Below are positions 32,504 through 45,378 of a DNA stretch of 64,000 bases, one piece after another (the first letter of the stretch is position 1; every line of letters begins with the position of its first letter). The DNA is from Bugula neritina (Eukaryota > Bryozoa > Gymnolaemata > Cheilostomatida > Bugulidae), in contig OZ037766.1 of NCBI GenBank assembly GCA_964035545.1, positions 7,169,722 through 7,233,721 of the forward strand, given 5' to 3'. The notes beneath the pieces were generated by a model that saw only the letters and a list, made by a program, of their open reading frames with translations, did no database searches and had not been told where the DNA came from. The translations under genes were made by a program, and so were the position numbers.

Positions 32504-35500
32504 ATGGATAACGCCTCGGTCACCTCCAATCTGATCGTTTCAACTGATAGAGATTCTGATGATTTTTCTACAAACCGATATAACACTGTTGGTGATGAGC
32601 CAGTCTGTTTGCAATATCAATGCAAAGCGTACAAAAGGAGATGGTGGATATTACTTGTATTTTGTTTTGCTTCTCTGTGTCAAAGTCTGTTATGGAACAC
32701 CTGGTCACCACTTCTAGATTCTCTTCTCATCTCTTACCAGTGGACCAACTCATTTGTTGCTCTCATACAGGCTGTTTCGAATGCTGGATTCATTGTGTTT
32801 GCCTTCCCTCTCATGTATATTGTGGAAACAACAGGTTAGCTACAGTTCAAAGTTGTATAGAATTATATATAATCAGTTTAAAATAAAGAGTGACATATTC
32901 CGACTCAAATTGAAATACATATCAATATATGAAGCCTAGAGATCCTGTTAGTTTTATTCTTACTTACTTTACTGTGTCTGCTGGTTTAGTTTTGCATGAG
33001 TGAATCTTTCACCTAGGTAATTGTGTTTCTGTAGCAACAGTTTTAGTTGGTTTTTTGTACTTTCTGGTCAATATTCTTTTAATTAGAGTTACTGTCATGC
33101 ATGTATGAGACTATGAGTAGAGAACTAAACATGTTTAATATAATGTGTTTATGTTTGTTGTATATTAACGTGGCACACTTACATATTAATAGATTTAAGA
33201 CATGGGATGGTTATAGCTGCATCACTGCTGGTGTTCAACATGGCGTTATGGAATATTGCATTTCCTACGAATCAACATTGGTACTGTTTGAAACATTATA
33301 GCTCTTTTATGATATGACTTTCTTTTTTTCACTTGACAAAATGCAGAATGACAGTGGTGCTAATTTTCAGTAATACATGTTTCTAACTCTACTTTACTGC
33401 TAGAGGTTCAGAATAATTTTATGCTGTTAACCGTGCTTGTAATCTAAGTTCAGTGGTGTGTATTACTTTTGCAGGTTGGTTGTCATTGGTTCTGTATTGA
33501 ATGGCGTAACAGGTTGCATTACTTTGGCTGCCCCTTCTCTTCTCTCCGTTATTTGGTTTCCGATGTCTGAAAGAACTACAGCCACTGCCTTTGCTTCTTC
33601 TAGCTCATCCATAGGATCTGCAGTAGCTTTTCTAACAAGTAATCTACATATAAACCAAGTATTCAAGTAGAAACCAATATTAATAGGAACTTAGAGACTT
33701 GCTTATTTTACTTAGCATGGCATTTTCAAGATACGGCGGAGGCCAATGTCAAAATTTTTTTTTTCTTTATAAGCTGCTATCTGAGATATCATTTGGGAAA
33801 GTCGTTTTTAAAGTATCTCCTCATAATTTTCCCACTAATTTGCAATACATATTTCGGCAATAAACATTGGAATTTCTAAATTAGTAATTATCCCACCATG
33901 CAGGCACAACATAACATAACAAATTGCTAAAGTTAAGTTGTGGGTGTACCAGACATGTGCTAGCTGAGTCTTAGCCACTTCTAATAGAACGAATTTCAAT
34001 CCTCTCATTATCAAGAAAGTGCTTTGTGTACAAGCTCCTTGATTTTTTTTCAAGACGATGTTAATAAATTTACTATGTACTCTATATTCTATTTAGGTCC
34101 ATACATTACTGGTGCGAATGTGACGGCGAGTGAAGTGAAACATAGAGATCAATTGTCACCAGGTCAGAATATTGTAGATTAATAAACATAAATATTATTA
34201 CATTCTGTTTTAATGTCATTATATCGTATTTTGATGTTATCCTATTTCATTATTATAATCTGTTAATGTCCATCTTACTGTTTATGGGCTTCAGATTTTC
34301 TGGAGAAGTTGAAGATTGGAATCAGTAATATGGTGTACTTTGGTGAGTGGATATTACATCATGAGTTAGGAATTGTAAAACTTTATTGTGTATTGCAAAA
34401 TTAAAAATATTCCTTTTGAGGATTGCACAATTTGTAACAATATAAAATATTCAATTTCACACTCACAAATGCAAACACACTCACAAATGGCCATTGTAAA
34501 TATGCAGTTGCTTTGCCTACAGAGCACTGTGTAACTTATCAACTCACAATGACAATCGCTAACTCTAGAGTCTGAATATTTAACACATTTAGAGACTGGT
34601 GTTGTGGTTGTGTGCTTCGTCATGGTAGTTGTGTACTTTCCACCCAGGCCTCCCAGACCACCCAGTATCTCCCAGACTAAACACCGTGTCAACTTTTTCC
34701 AGGGGCTCAAAAGCATTTACAAGTAAGTGTTAGAAAATGCAAGAATATTCTCTGCTTTTCAGTTAATAATGTTGCTTTATGATCTCTTCCATAAATTCAT
34801 CTAACAATTCTGTTTTATAAACTTTTTGTACAGTAAACTTATGCAAGTTTTAAATTGAAGATAGGCCCTAAATAAAATCAGTTTAAGGTTGGAAACCATT
34901 AAATATTGATTCACGTGTGTATGTAAAAACTTTTGCAATTAGTCTCTCTATATTGGTCACCTTTCACCGGCGTGGTCCTGTGAGGGTGGCGGGAATTATT
35001 CTCTCTATATTGACTTCTAAAAAGGTCATAATAATTTTGTATACGCTATATGTTTTTCACTAGTTGCACTAAGTAGAAATAATTTTGATATCTTACAGCC
35101 TTATATGAAAATCAGCAAGTTTCATCTGTTGTAGAAATCTAAATTTTTGGCTGATGAATATAGCGTTCAACCTCCCCAATGGATCATTCAACTCCTGGCT
35201 CCCCCTATGCTCTATGAGCTTTAGATCACTGGGGGTTGGTGAAGTATGTAAACTCCTGGTGTATATCAATTTTTGTAGCCTCTTTCCCAATTTTGATGCA
35301 ACATCATCAATTTTTAATAAATGAAAGATATTTAACAATTTCCTATTATTTGTGGTAACACAGTTGTCTAAAATATTATTTATAAATAAATTAAATATGG
35401 TTTAGTTGTTGTGATTTTGTTATGTCTAACATTATGATAAGTTGTTTTAAAATGAATTCTCAGGTAAAATACTATAATATTATAATTTTGCTTTCCCAGG

Positions 35501-36763
35501 TGACTGCTGGGTGGATTGGTTTCTTCTCTCTTGTTGCCGGGATGGTCAGCTCAATAGTCGTGTCTGCAATAGCTGATAGAATGAAAAGACGACTCAAATT
35601 ATTTTGTGTAGTTTTATCTCTGCTTGCTCTAGGGGCGTTACTCTTGCTTGCCTGCATTCAAGGAGATTATATTTACATTCCTGGAAATTACTTCATTGGT
35701 GAGATAAATAGCAGTTGTGTCATACTGGAGAGTACAGGCTTTGTGTCTGCTTAATGAAGCCCACTATTTACATTGTAAATTTTAAACCGCTGTTTTATCT
35801 TTCAGCTCTAGAAGTAAAAATGTTACTCAAAGTTTTTGCGATACTAATTTTGGAAAGAAATTCACTCAGGGTGCAGAGTAAAACAATTCACTTAGTAGTA
35901 AATACTCCAAGTTCTTGATTTGAAATTTAGTTGAAGTAATGCTGTTGTTATTTTAACAAATGTATCTTTACTAGTGAAATACAAGACTTTTTATGACTCC
36001 GTAGGTGTTTTGTACACTCTGTGTATTGGTGCTTCGATGTTTATAAATGGATGTGTGCCGCTCTTCTATGAACTGGGGTGTGAAGCCACATTTCCTGTCC
36101 ACGAGGGCTTAACCAATACCGTTATCAATGTTGTTAACAACCTGGTTGGAATGCTGTTCTTTCTTCTGTTTCTTGTACCATCTTTGGCGTCAGGTATGTT
36201 TATTACATCAAAGTATAAAAATTAATAAATTGAAAAATAATCAATGTTCTACACTTTCAATGTGAAATGTGGCAGAGCATACCAAAAAAATCTACTTGAA
36301 CTGAATTTAAATTAGTTGACCGACAATTTTCGGACATTGAAAAGCTGTTTAGTTTTTTCGGAGTTCATTTATTCAAATCCAAATGATAAGTCAAATGTAA
36401 GCAATTATCACATTGTTGTAGAAACTTGTGTGGACTTTATAGCACAAGTGCTGTATAACACAAATACTGTATAGCATCTATTTGCTTTCAACATCTATTA
36501 GTAGTTGTCTTCTTTTTTGAAAAATAGCCACAAATAAAAACAATTCAAATAGTAAATAGACATTCAAGCTAAACAACTATTGTTACTAATGCAATCTGAT
36601 TTTTATGGTTGGGTTATAGTATATTGAGTGGCTTATTTTGTTAGATACAAGATGGATGACTTGGACATGTGTGGGTACGTGTGCACTTTCAATACCATTG
36701 CTAGTAACCATGAAGGACCGTTATCCAAGGTTGGAGTTAGAATTAGACATTGCTAGTAACTAA
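32504..36763 (+). CDS. SLC49A4: SLC49A4 (DIRC2)-like MFS transporter, copy 1
   Basis: Ten exons: 32504-32834, 33193-33280, 33475-33638, 34097-34162, 34295-34342, 34593-34722, 35135-35243, 35500-35698, 36005-36193 and 36645-36763. All have GT-AG borders and the total is 480 aa, against 478 for human SLC49A4. ATG 32504 is the first in frame. The N-terminal tail (~44 aa) is cytosolic, followed by KRRWWILL and the first helix with LLWNTWSP, the family's W-N-T-W-G/S-P hallmark. Further marks are WFPMSERTTATA, YFPPRPPRPPS before the central loop, AGWIGFFS, ADRMKRRLKL (MFS loop 8-9), CVPLFYELGCEATFPVHEGL, and a short tail. Human SLC49A4 is reported to export pyridoxine from lysosomes with protons. 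This copy lacks the acidic dileucine signal, so its membrane is uncertain. First of four tandem same-strand paralogues. Confidence 0.9.
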
Positions 36764-39700
36764 AAGTATCATCATTTATTTTTAGATCTGTTTGATTTTG
36801 TTTTTCGAAAAATATTTTATTTCTCATGTATGAAAGATCTGAAGTTTCAAATAACTTCTTCTAGATGTGTTTCGCTCCTATTTATGATACATGCTTATTT
36901 ATATCTATTGATTGAGCTTGTCTAGAGCTTTTTTATAAGTTTTAAACTTGTTTATGCTAAAGTTTGTACCAGTAACTGTCATATTTTTGAGTTAGTTTTC
37001 TTAACACCTAATCGTAAACAGCTATTTTTACATTTATTTATTTCATTCTGGTGCTTAAATCTCATTGGAAAAATTTTACTTCTGCAACGAACGCCCAACT
37101 TCTGTTTTTTCTTCTAACTCTAGCAGTCGCTACAAATTGTTATTGTTATATTATTTTCACTGTTGCTAATTTTCTTTTTTCACTATTATACTAGTCTGTT
37201 TTTAGTACAATCAATTTGGTTATGCATAGTTTATAGTGCCAAATATTTATTGCAGTATTTAATAAAGGCAATACGAGTATGATAATTCCTCCAAAACATT
37301 TGTTTCAAATTAAAGAAATAATGCTAATACTGTTTTTTATTTACTTTTTATGTGGTTTCTAAAACATAATGCAGCACATTTTAAAGTTTTAACCATGTTA
37401 ATGGAAATTGCACATAGATTATTAATATAATTATAGGAAAGTTATAAAATTATGTTATATGTGCAATAATGATGGCCTAGAATAGTATACTTATAGAAAA
37501 CGTAGTTTTACTTTCTATTGAAACATTTTAAATTCAATGACCACACCATATGTACCAATTGTAGTTGGTTGATTTGTTTATCTGTGCCGTCTACACAGAT
37601 ATATCTATAATCATATTTGTCTTATAGTCTCTATTCTTGTGAGAACCCCTGATGGTAATGGTTTATAATTTAGCTAAGGTCTGTGCCTTTCACTATGCTA
37701 GTAACATGTGTAATGGCTGTGGGAAGTATTGTCCCTCAATCCCTATGTAACTAACACTGTAGTAGGAGACGCAGTATATTATATTTCGTTTGTAATAGTT
37801 CCAAGAGATGATAACTCTACATAGTGCGCCTAGGCTAACATTGTGAAAGGACACATCTCCATGCAGCACCGCACCACTCATTATGGTCACCACCGCCGGA
37901 ACCCCACCGGCCAATCAGATCAAACATTCCGCTTATAAGTAGCGCCTCCAGGCGCCCAGCCTCAGTCTCAGGATAACTATTTTATAGACTAGGATAATAC
38001 CGTGCAACTGTTTATGTGTATTCTTTTGTAATTGCTGGTATCTTTACTTTTGTATAATTAGACATAAAACATAGACATTCTTTCAATGCTACTCTACTTC
38101 GGTTCTCTCTCGCAAACCTCGTAGCTAGGTTATGAGCCAGTAATTCAGCATACAATAAAACCCCACTGATAGTAGTTCACAAAACGACAACACTAGGTTT
38201 GAAAGTTTGTACTGTAGCCCAGGAGCTATTATGACTGAATGTCGTTCCTGACATCACAAAGGTTCTATTGGGTATCATAAAAATGACACAGTTTTTGTGT
38301 CATACTAGGGTCAGTGGTTACACTAACCACTAAAACCACAATTGCTCCACCATACAAAGGAACAGGAACGATTTGTCTGCTACTAGATAAAACAGTCACA
38401 TGATTGATTGAATCATAAAAAAACTGATTACTCTCTAGTATCTTTGATTCCATCAATTAATTTTTCAACAAATTTAATATATTTGAGTGCAATTACTATC
38501 CTTATCTCTGTCTTGCTGGTAAATTTTATAATGCTTTTCATTTATTCCAATAATAATTTATGACGGTCATTTCAGACGCAATGAAGCATTCGGTTAACTA
38601 GTATTGGCACGGATCCAAAGTTTAAAGTTCATATTGATAAGGTGAAGGTCGCATCCCTAATTGCGTTTTGCTGATTAGAAGATGTGTGGTACTCAAACGC
38701 ACAGTACCTTACTTCCCAACATTATGCTATAGGGACTACAGGCCACAGCTACAACAAAACATTGCATGCAGTTTGTTTTTATTTCACTGCTGTCCATTCG
38801 TTTCTTATTTTACTGTGTTAACTGACAGATTTACTTTTTCAACGCAGTACAAAAGTTGTATTTAATTTTATAATTATTAATTTTTGTTTTATACCAATAT
38901 CAATATGAATATGGCTATGAATAATTAATATTATAGTTTTACAATCATTGTTATAATCACAGCACCCACAATGATGAATCATGAATGAAATGTAAAACTA
39001 AAAGTTATATTTTTTATTAATTTAAAAGTCATATTGAGATTATTAATATAAATATTATTAATAATGTATGATTTGAACTTTTTAATTTTTATGTCAATTG
39101 TTATTTTATTTATTTGCAATAGTGGTACTCATAGTTATAAGTTATCAGTTAATGAGTTATGACTTACGAAGTTACGAGTATTGCTGCATAAGTATTATCA
39201 TTACTATTAATATATCATTATATGACTACCACTATGACTATGAGTTGACTGTAACTGTGAGTAGATAATGTATACTTATAGTAGTTATAGTTATAGACTA
39301 TAGTAATTGTAGTGCTAATAGTAATAGTATCACTATTAGTTATTCTAATAATATAACTAGTATTGTTATTAGTTATGTGAGAATAAAATATACTTTAATA
39401 CTCATCATGCATACAATGCAAACCTTTTACAACTTATTACTAGAAGTAGACGCTGCGATATTAAATGAAAGATCTGAGTAATCATTATAAATATATCTTA
39501 TATTCAGTGTTATTTTGCATGTAATATTTGTGTACGTTTATATATTCACTTTGAACATGGTTAAAGGTATCCACTTGGGTTGGAATAAACTGTGAACGAA
39601 GTAATAGAGACATGTGTCTAATGTCTATTACTTAATTCATAATTTAGTTCAATTTGGATTTATTTTTCAAAATAGCAAAACTAAGTTAGCAAAGGTTTCA

Positions 39701-39811
39701 ATTTTTGAACAAATTATAACTAAATTATTCAACCAGTTAGTAATTATAGGTATACATAAATGACAGATTGATTATTTTCAGATTGCCGTTTTTCTGGATT
39801 GTCATTAATGA
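36764..39811. other. Spacer between transporter copies 1 and 2
   Basis: No gene is supported. AATAAA at 37261 is a candidate poly(A) signal for copy 1. A GC-richer island lies at about 37700-38170 (separate entry). Degenerate TAGTTATAG repeats lie at 39130-39370. Confidence 0.55.
37705..38165 (+). other. Possible solo LTR or orphan promoter island
   Basis: This stretch stands out from its surroundings by higher GC. It holds CCAATCAG (about 37910) and TTATAAGTA (about 37933) about 20 bp apart, a CTCAGTCTCAGGA start-like site after them, and AATAAA at about 38153. The U3-R-U5-like order recalls an LTR, but I could not fix TG/CA ends or a target duplication. Confidence 0.3.
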
Positions 39812-42800
39812 ATGGTTCACATGGATAAGGTATCACAAAGTCAAGTAGATGAGGTAACACCATTAAATGGCAATAAAGTTATAAACTATTCAGAGGCTGT
39901 AGAAAGAGTACAGTCCGATCAGAAGTATGACGTCAGTTCAAGTTCCGAAGAGAATATCCAATTCAAGTTCTATAAGAGAAGATGGTGGATACTGTTTGCT
40001 TTCTGCATGGCGTCTCTATCTCAGAGTATATTATGGAACACCTGGTCTCCCCTCCTCGATGCTGTTCTCATAGCTTACAAATGGCCTGACTCATTTGTTG
40101 CTATGCTGCCTGCAGCTTCTGACCTTGGCTATGTGATCTTTGCCTTTCCACTCATGTATGTTGTGGAAACATCGGGTGAGTCGTTGTAAAACGTTCACAT
40201 TTCAGTAACTTTCAAATTTCTAACTGTCTATGGGTCACTTCGCTTAATTTAGTGCACGATATATATCTCTAGTTGTTAGCAATTTTTTCACAGTTTAGCC
40301 GCTAATTTATATAGTTTCTTGCATTAAACTGATACAATATTAACAAATACAACTGAATAAGCAAGATTGTTTTCTGATTTTGCTTGCTTTCCTATGTTTT
40401 ATTCTAATTTTTTAGCAAGTATTTGTTAATATTTTATCAGTTTAATGCAAAAAACTGTATACATTAGCTTCCAAACTGTGAAAATAACTAGAAACTAGAG
40501 CTATATAGTGTGTACTAAATTAAGTAAAGTGACCCTTATATATATATATATATTGTGCATTGCATTTGATAAACAGAATTTGCTTATTTTAGATCTGAGA
40601 CATGGTCTTATTATCTCTTCATCTTTGTTGGTTATCTGTGGGGCAGGTTGGCTTATCTCATTGCCTACAGGACAAACCTGGTATGTATGTGTTATACCTA
40701 GTAACTTTCATGTTTTATGCTGCTGTCATACAGTACTTTCTACATTAGTATGCTTTATATGCTCTACTTTTGTGTATTGGTTTTTTAGATTTTATTATAT
40801 AAAATATATATATTTTGAAAACCTTTTTGATAAAAAAGCTTAACGTGTAATCATATATTGTAGCTAATTGACAATTCTATTATATAACTATAAGGTGTCC
40901 AAGGTACAAACATAATAGTAAACCGGTTATTAGATAATTATAACTGAATACTAAATCAGAGTCTACGCAAAAGGTACTACTCAGGCAAATGTTAACCAGG
41001 TGAGATAGGGTGTGCTTTTCAGACATACGACAATGAATGCAAAGGTTTGTAACAAAATGAATAAGGCATGCATATAGAAAGTAGATATGCAACAATCCAA
41101 TGATATTAGAGCAGTGTGACACTGGCCTGACATTGAGTGTAATGTCTAATGTAAAAGTTATTCAGTTATGTTTATAATCTCCATTCGAACATAATATTGG
41201 GACCTTCATACCTTTAGGTATTATGATATCTCTATGTTCTGTTAGAAAACCGGGAATTATGTTATATATGCATAATTTTTCAGTTGTAAAAACTCATAAA
41301 TTATGTCTCTTCTTTGACTCTCATTGATTCTTTTGATAAAAACAGAATTTTATCAGATATTTGTAAATCGTTTGCACCATAATTGTAGGTTAATAGCTAT
41401 GGGAGCTGCTTTAAATGGCATAACGGCGTGTATTACAATGGCTGGCCCTCCCCTCCTCTCCGTCACATGGTTTCCCATGTCTGAGAGAACCACGGCTACA
41501 GCTATTGCAGCCATGTCAGGGTACGCAGGATCAGGCGTAGCTTTTCTAACCAGTAAGTGTTTCCCTATCTGTTTGACGTATGCTACTAGCATTCTATATC
41601 TCCATCACTATCAATCATAGGATGCGATAGAATTAGATAACAAAGTCATTGTACTCCATGTATTTAATTGTGGCCTTTAGAATTTGTTATGCAACAGTTT
41701 ATTGTTTGACACTGATCTGAATAAGTTTTTAGGATTCAATTAGATTCACATCTAATAATACCTCTGCTAACTCAGCGTGAATACCCAATATAGCCATTCA
41801 CCACTTCCACTTTATTGAACTGCAAAAGAGCCACTATATTTAAGAAGTACTAACACTTTTTAAGAGCTCTTACAAGTAACAAATCAAAAATTTAATGCAG
41901 TTTTTTTTAGAAATCTAAAAAGAAGTTTGTTGGTTCCAGCCCGTAATATGTACAAATAATAGACTGGTATTATAATATAGTTGTTTTACTACTTGATGTT
42001 ATCCAACTACCTCAACAGTTATTGATTCAAACTTGTTCAGCTGCTGATAGCAGCTAGCTTGTATAATATTATACTTTTGTATAAGACACATCTTAGATTA
42101 AACTCTTGTTTTCTGCATTGTATCATACATCTAATTTGTTTTGCTGTTTTATATATTTAGGTCCATATATAAGTGGTGCAAATGTAACAGCCAAAGATGT
42201 TGAAAATCGCAATAGCTTGTCCAAAGGTTAGTTTAATTCAATGATTTGCGATAAATATAAAATATTTGATGGTACAATTATATGCTGACGAGTGTTTATT
42301 GTTTGCTGAAGAGTGTTTATTGTTTGCTGACGAGTGTTTATTGTTTGCTGACGAGTGTTTATTGTTTGCTGAAGAGTGTTTATTTTTGTTTTAGAATTTA
42401 TTGGAGAGCTTCAAAATGGTATCCAAAATGTAGTTTATTTTGGTAAGTTGAATGCATTTAAAAGTTCACGAATTCCCTTTTAGATACTAGAACTTGTATA
42501 TCATTGTGCTGATTGTGTTTTGTTATAGTAACTTACCAATTACTTGCATTATTTATTATAGGCGCTGCTATTGCTACGGTGAGCTTTTTAATGATAATAT
42601 ATTTTCCACCAAGACCACCCACACCTCCCAGCAGATCTCAAACCAGAGAGCGTGAAGATTTCTGGAGCGGAATCAAACACCTACTTCAGTATGTAGCTCG
42701 TCAATAGAATTCTCAACACTAATGAATGCTGTCCAAAACTTCTTTATAGTATTATTTGATAAACTGTCTATAGTCGATAGAACTGCATGAATTTGAAAAA

Positions 42801-45378
42801 GCTGCAGCCACTGATATAACCACAATGTTGTTCCGATTGGTGAAAATTTAGAAACTGCCAACCAAATATAGATATTTTTTAAATAAAAGTCTTTTTAGTA
42901 TAATAATTACATAATGTTAGTGTTAATCAAATATATACAAGGTTTTATATAATGGGTTTGTAATAAATATTTCATATATTGTAAAGTAAAGTTTAGCCTA
43001 ACAAGACGTGTTTTCTATTAGTAAAGTTGTTTAAATTTTTGCAAAGTTGCTTGTTCTCACACAGTACCTAATAATATATTAGAATTATGTACTTTTAATG
43101 GAGCAGGGGTTGTCTAAGGGTTAGAGCATCGGCTTAGTAAGCGGTAAAGGCCATTGATGATGGTAGGAAGAGCATTTAGTCCTAATAATTGCTCCTTTGC
43201 CACAATAGAAAACAAGTTCTAAGCTTGCTTAAAAGCCTGTCTATCTGGAGTTCTCATAAAACTGTCAACTCTGAATCTATGTGAGAGTTTATATTAGCAT
43301 ATATGCTTTCCAATTACATAGGAATGGCCACTTCTGGTTGCTCAACATTGCATTCAATCTACCAAATGGGACCTTCAATGCTTGGATCCCTCTCTGCTCT
43401 GTCAACTTCCGCTCCCTCGGAGTCGATGAGGTATGCAATGGCTGTGCTTGTCCAGTTTATTCTGTTGTCAAACTTATTCGGTTTGTGAATCAATGTTAGT
43501 AGTATTATAACTATTATACGATTTTTATTTTTGCATATTTCAAGTTTTACTAAACCTTTTAGAAATTTCTCCACAATCAATAAGCCATTTGCTTGCATCT
43601 TAATTTCTCTATTGATTTCTTGTGTAAGCTCAGAAAACATTATATATGTTATATGCGAAAGGTAGTGAGCTTCAAATAATGTCGCTTAGTTGCTAAATAG
43701 ACTATAGAATTGGCATGAATTATTTATACTTGTATTTATATGTATCTTGCGTATAAAACCTATGTGCATATATGCATGTATATACACATATACATGCATA
43801 CGCATATATATGTATATGCGTATGCATGTATATATACATATACAACTTGTACACCCACATAAATATGCGTATGCATATGTATATGTGTGTGTACAAGTTG
43901 TATATGTATATCTATAGATGTGTATATGTATAATATGTATATGTTTAGATGTATACTATACTTCTTTTGTGCATTATGTATAATATATGTATATGCATAC
44001 TACCATCTCATGCTATGATACTGTTCTATTACCAATATATTACTATATCAACAGGTAACAGCTGGATGGGTGGGGTTCACATCAATGATAGCCAGTGTTA
44101 TTGGGTCAGTTGTAATGTCGGTGGTGATTGACAGAATGAAGAGGAAAATGAAGCTTTCATGTATAATTCTAGGAACATTATCGCTGGTTATTTTGGCAAT
44201 CTTAGTCTGTATACAGGAGCACTACATCTACGTCCCAAAGGAGGCCGTAACAGGTTAGATTGCAAAGTGTTCAAGTTACGTTGTAATACATTTAACTTTC
44301 AATAAACTGTTGGTGTAACTTTTTTAACCTGTCTGGATAAATTATGCTTTCATAGAACACCCTTTATATCCTAAACTCTAAAGTCTATTAGATACCTGTT
44401 AATTATCAATGATTTCGATTGATTTCTCAGTATTGAAAATTGCATCCATGTGTAGAACATGTCTTCAAAAGTGTGTAGTGCAAAGTAAACTTGATATATA
44501 AATGAATTCTTAGCATTTATCTCTCTTGTGAATAAGTGGAGCTCCTTGTCACAATGGCAAGTTAACAACTGAATATATATTGACTGTAGCCGTGGTGTAT
44601 GTGCTCTGCATCAGTGCCTCGTTGTGTATCAACGGAGCAATTCCCATCTACTATGAAATGGGCTGTGAGCTCGCATTTCCTGTCCACGAGGGGCTCACCT
44701 GCTCTCTCCTCACTCTCACTAACAACCTGTTTGGAATGCTGTTCTTCCTCATCTTTCTAGTCCCCTCCTTAGCTGCTAGTGAGTCACATAATATCACTTC
44801 TACTAAACTTAATGTCTGGTCAGTTGTGATGTAAAATTTTTAATAAATAGCCCTAATATCTGATTGGTTCATGTGTGGAGTTTTTTTCCTAACATTTCTT
44901 GTTTCCATGTTCTGGTATCATCTGTTTATATTTTTCAAACAAAAGTTTTAACAGGTACAATGACTATGTTATGAATTTTTGCATGCTTTTTGTTGGCTTA
45001 AATTAACTTTTGTGGTGTTTTTATAATGAATTATCATGTTTGGAAGTTATTAACATTTATAATAGCTCACACATTCTATCTTCAAACAATTATATTTAAT
45101 TGTAATGTTATAGAATTGAGAGGCGAATACTCAGCCAGTTACATTGTTATGTTCAGTAAATTAATTTTTATCATCAGTTATGATAGAGGTGGTTTTGTAA
45201 TTTGTTGAAGTTACTGAAATTACCAATTTGTGTTGTAGATACAGAGTGGATGACGTGGGTATGTGTAGGTACCTGTGCGCTCACAACTCCCCTTCTTTTG
45301 TTCATGAAGGAGAGATTTAGCAGGCTGGATATCGAAGATTCGGGCAGGAGCTCTCCAAGCGTAACCATAGAAACATAA
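39812..45378 (+). CDS. SLC49A4: SLC49A4 (DIRC2)-like MFS transporter, copy 2
   Basis: Ten exons: 39812-40175, 40593-40680, 41389-41552, 42161-42226, 42395-42442, 42562-42688, 43322-43430, 44055-44253, 44590-44778 and 45239-45378, giving 497 aa. Every intron is in the same place and phase as in copy 1. Hallmarks: KRRWWILF and LLWNTWSP (first helix), DLRHGLIISSSLLV, WFPMSERTTATAIA, YFPPRPPTPPSRSQ, FRSLGVDE, AGWVGFTSM, DRMKRKMKLS, IPIYYEMGCELAFPVHEGL and a tail ending PSVTIET. The cytosolic N-terminus has DEVTPLNG where copy 3 has a dileucine. A second in-frame ATG at 39821 could also serve. Introns contain a 21-bp minisatellite (before exon 5) and a SINE (before exon 7). The frame is fully open. 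Confidence 0.9.
42284..42386. repeat. Minisatellite, 21-bp unit x ~5
   Basis: Unit GCTGACGAGTGTTTATTGTTT with a C/A variant (GACGAG or GAAGAG). The last unit runs straight into the pyrimidine tract and TTAG of the exon 5 acceptor of transporter copy 2 (exon starts at 42395). Confidence 0.9.
43101..43290 (+). mobile_element. tRNA-type SINE copy in copy 2 intron 6
   Basis: Head GAGCAGGGGTTGTCTAAGGG with TTAGAGCATCGGCTTAGTAA is a decayed A-box region; the B-box part is deleted. The body AAAGGCCATTGATGATGGTA..GAAGAGCAT and the 3' end GTGAGAGTTTAT follow. It ends about 30 bp before the exon 7 start at 43322. Confidence 0.75.
43740..43960. repeat. Degenerate TATGCATATA-type repeat, partly palindromic
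   Basis: A run of ATATGCATGTATATACAC-like units in intron 7 of copy 2, including an inverted pair of TACAACTTGTACA (about 43838) and GTACAAGTTGTATA (about 43891). Confidence 0.7.

Noticed and set aside
42284-42386. CTGACGAG cores in the minisatellite as possible hammerheads
   Set aside because: There is no stem II closing on GAAA after the core, only the repeat unit itself.
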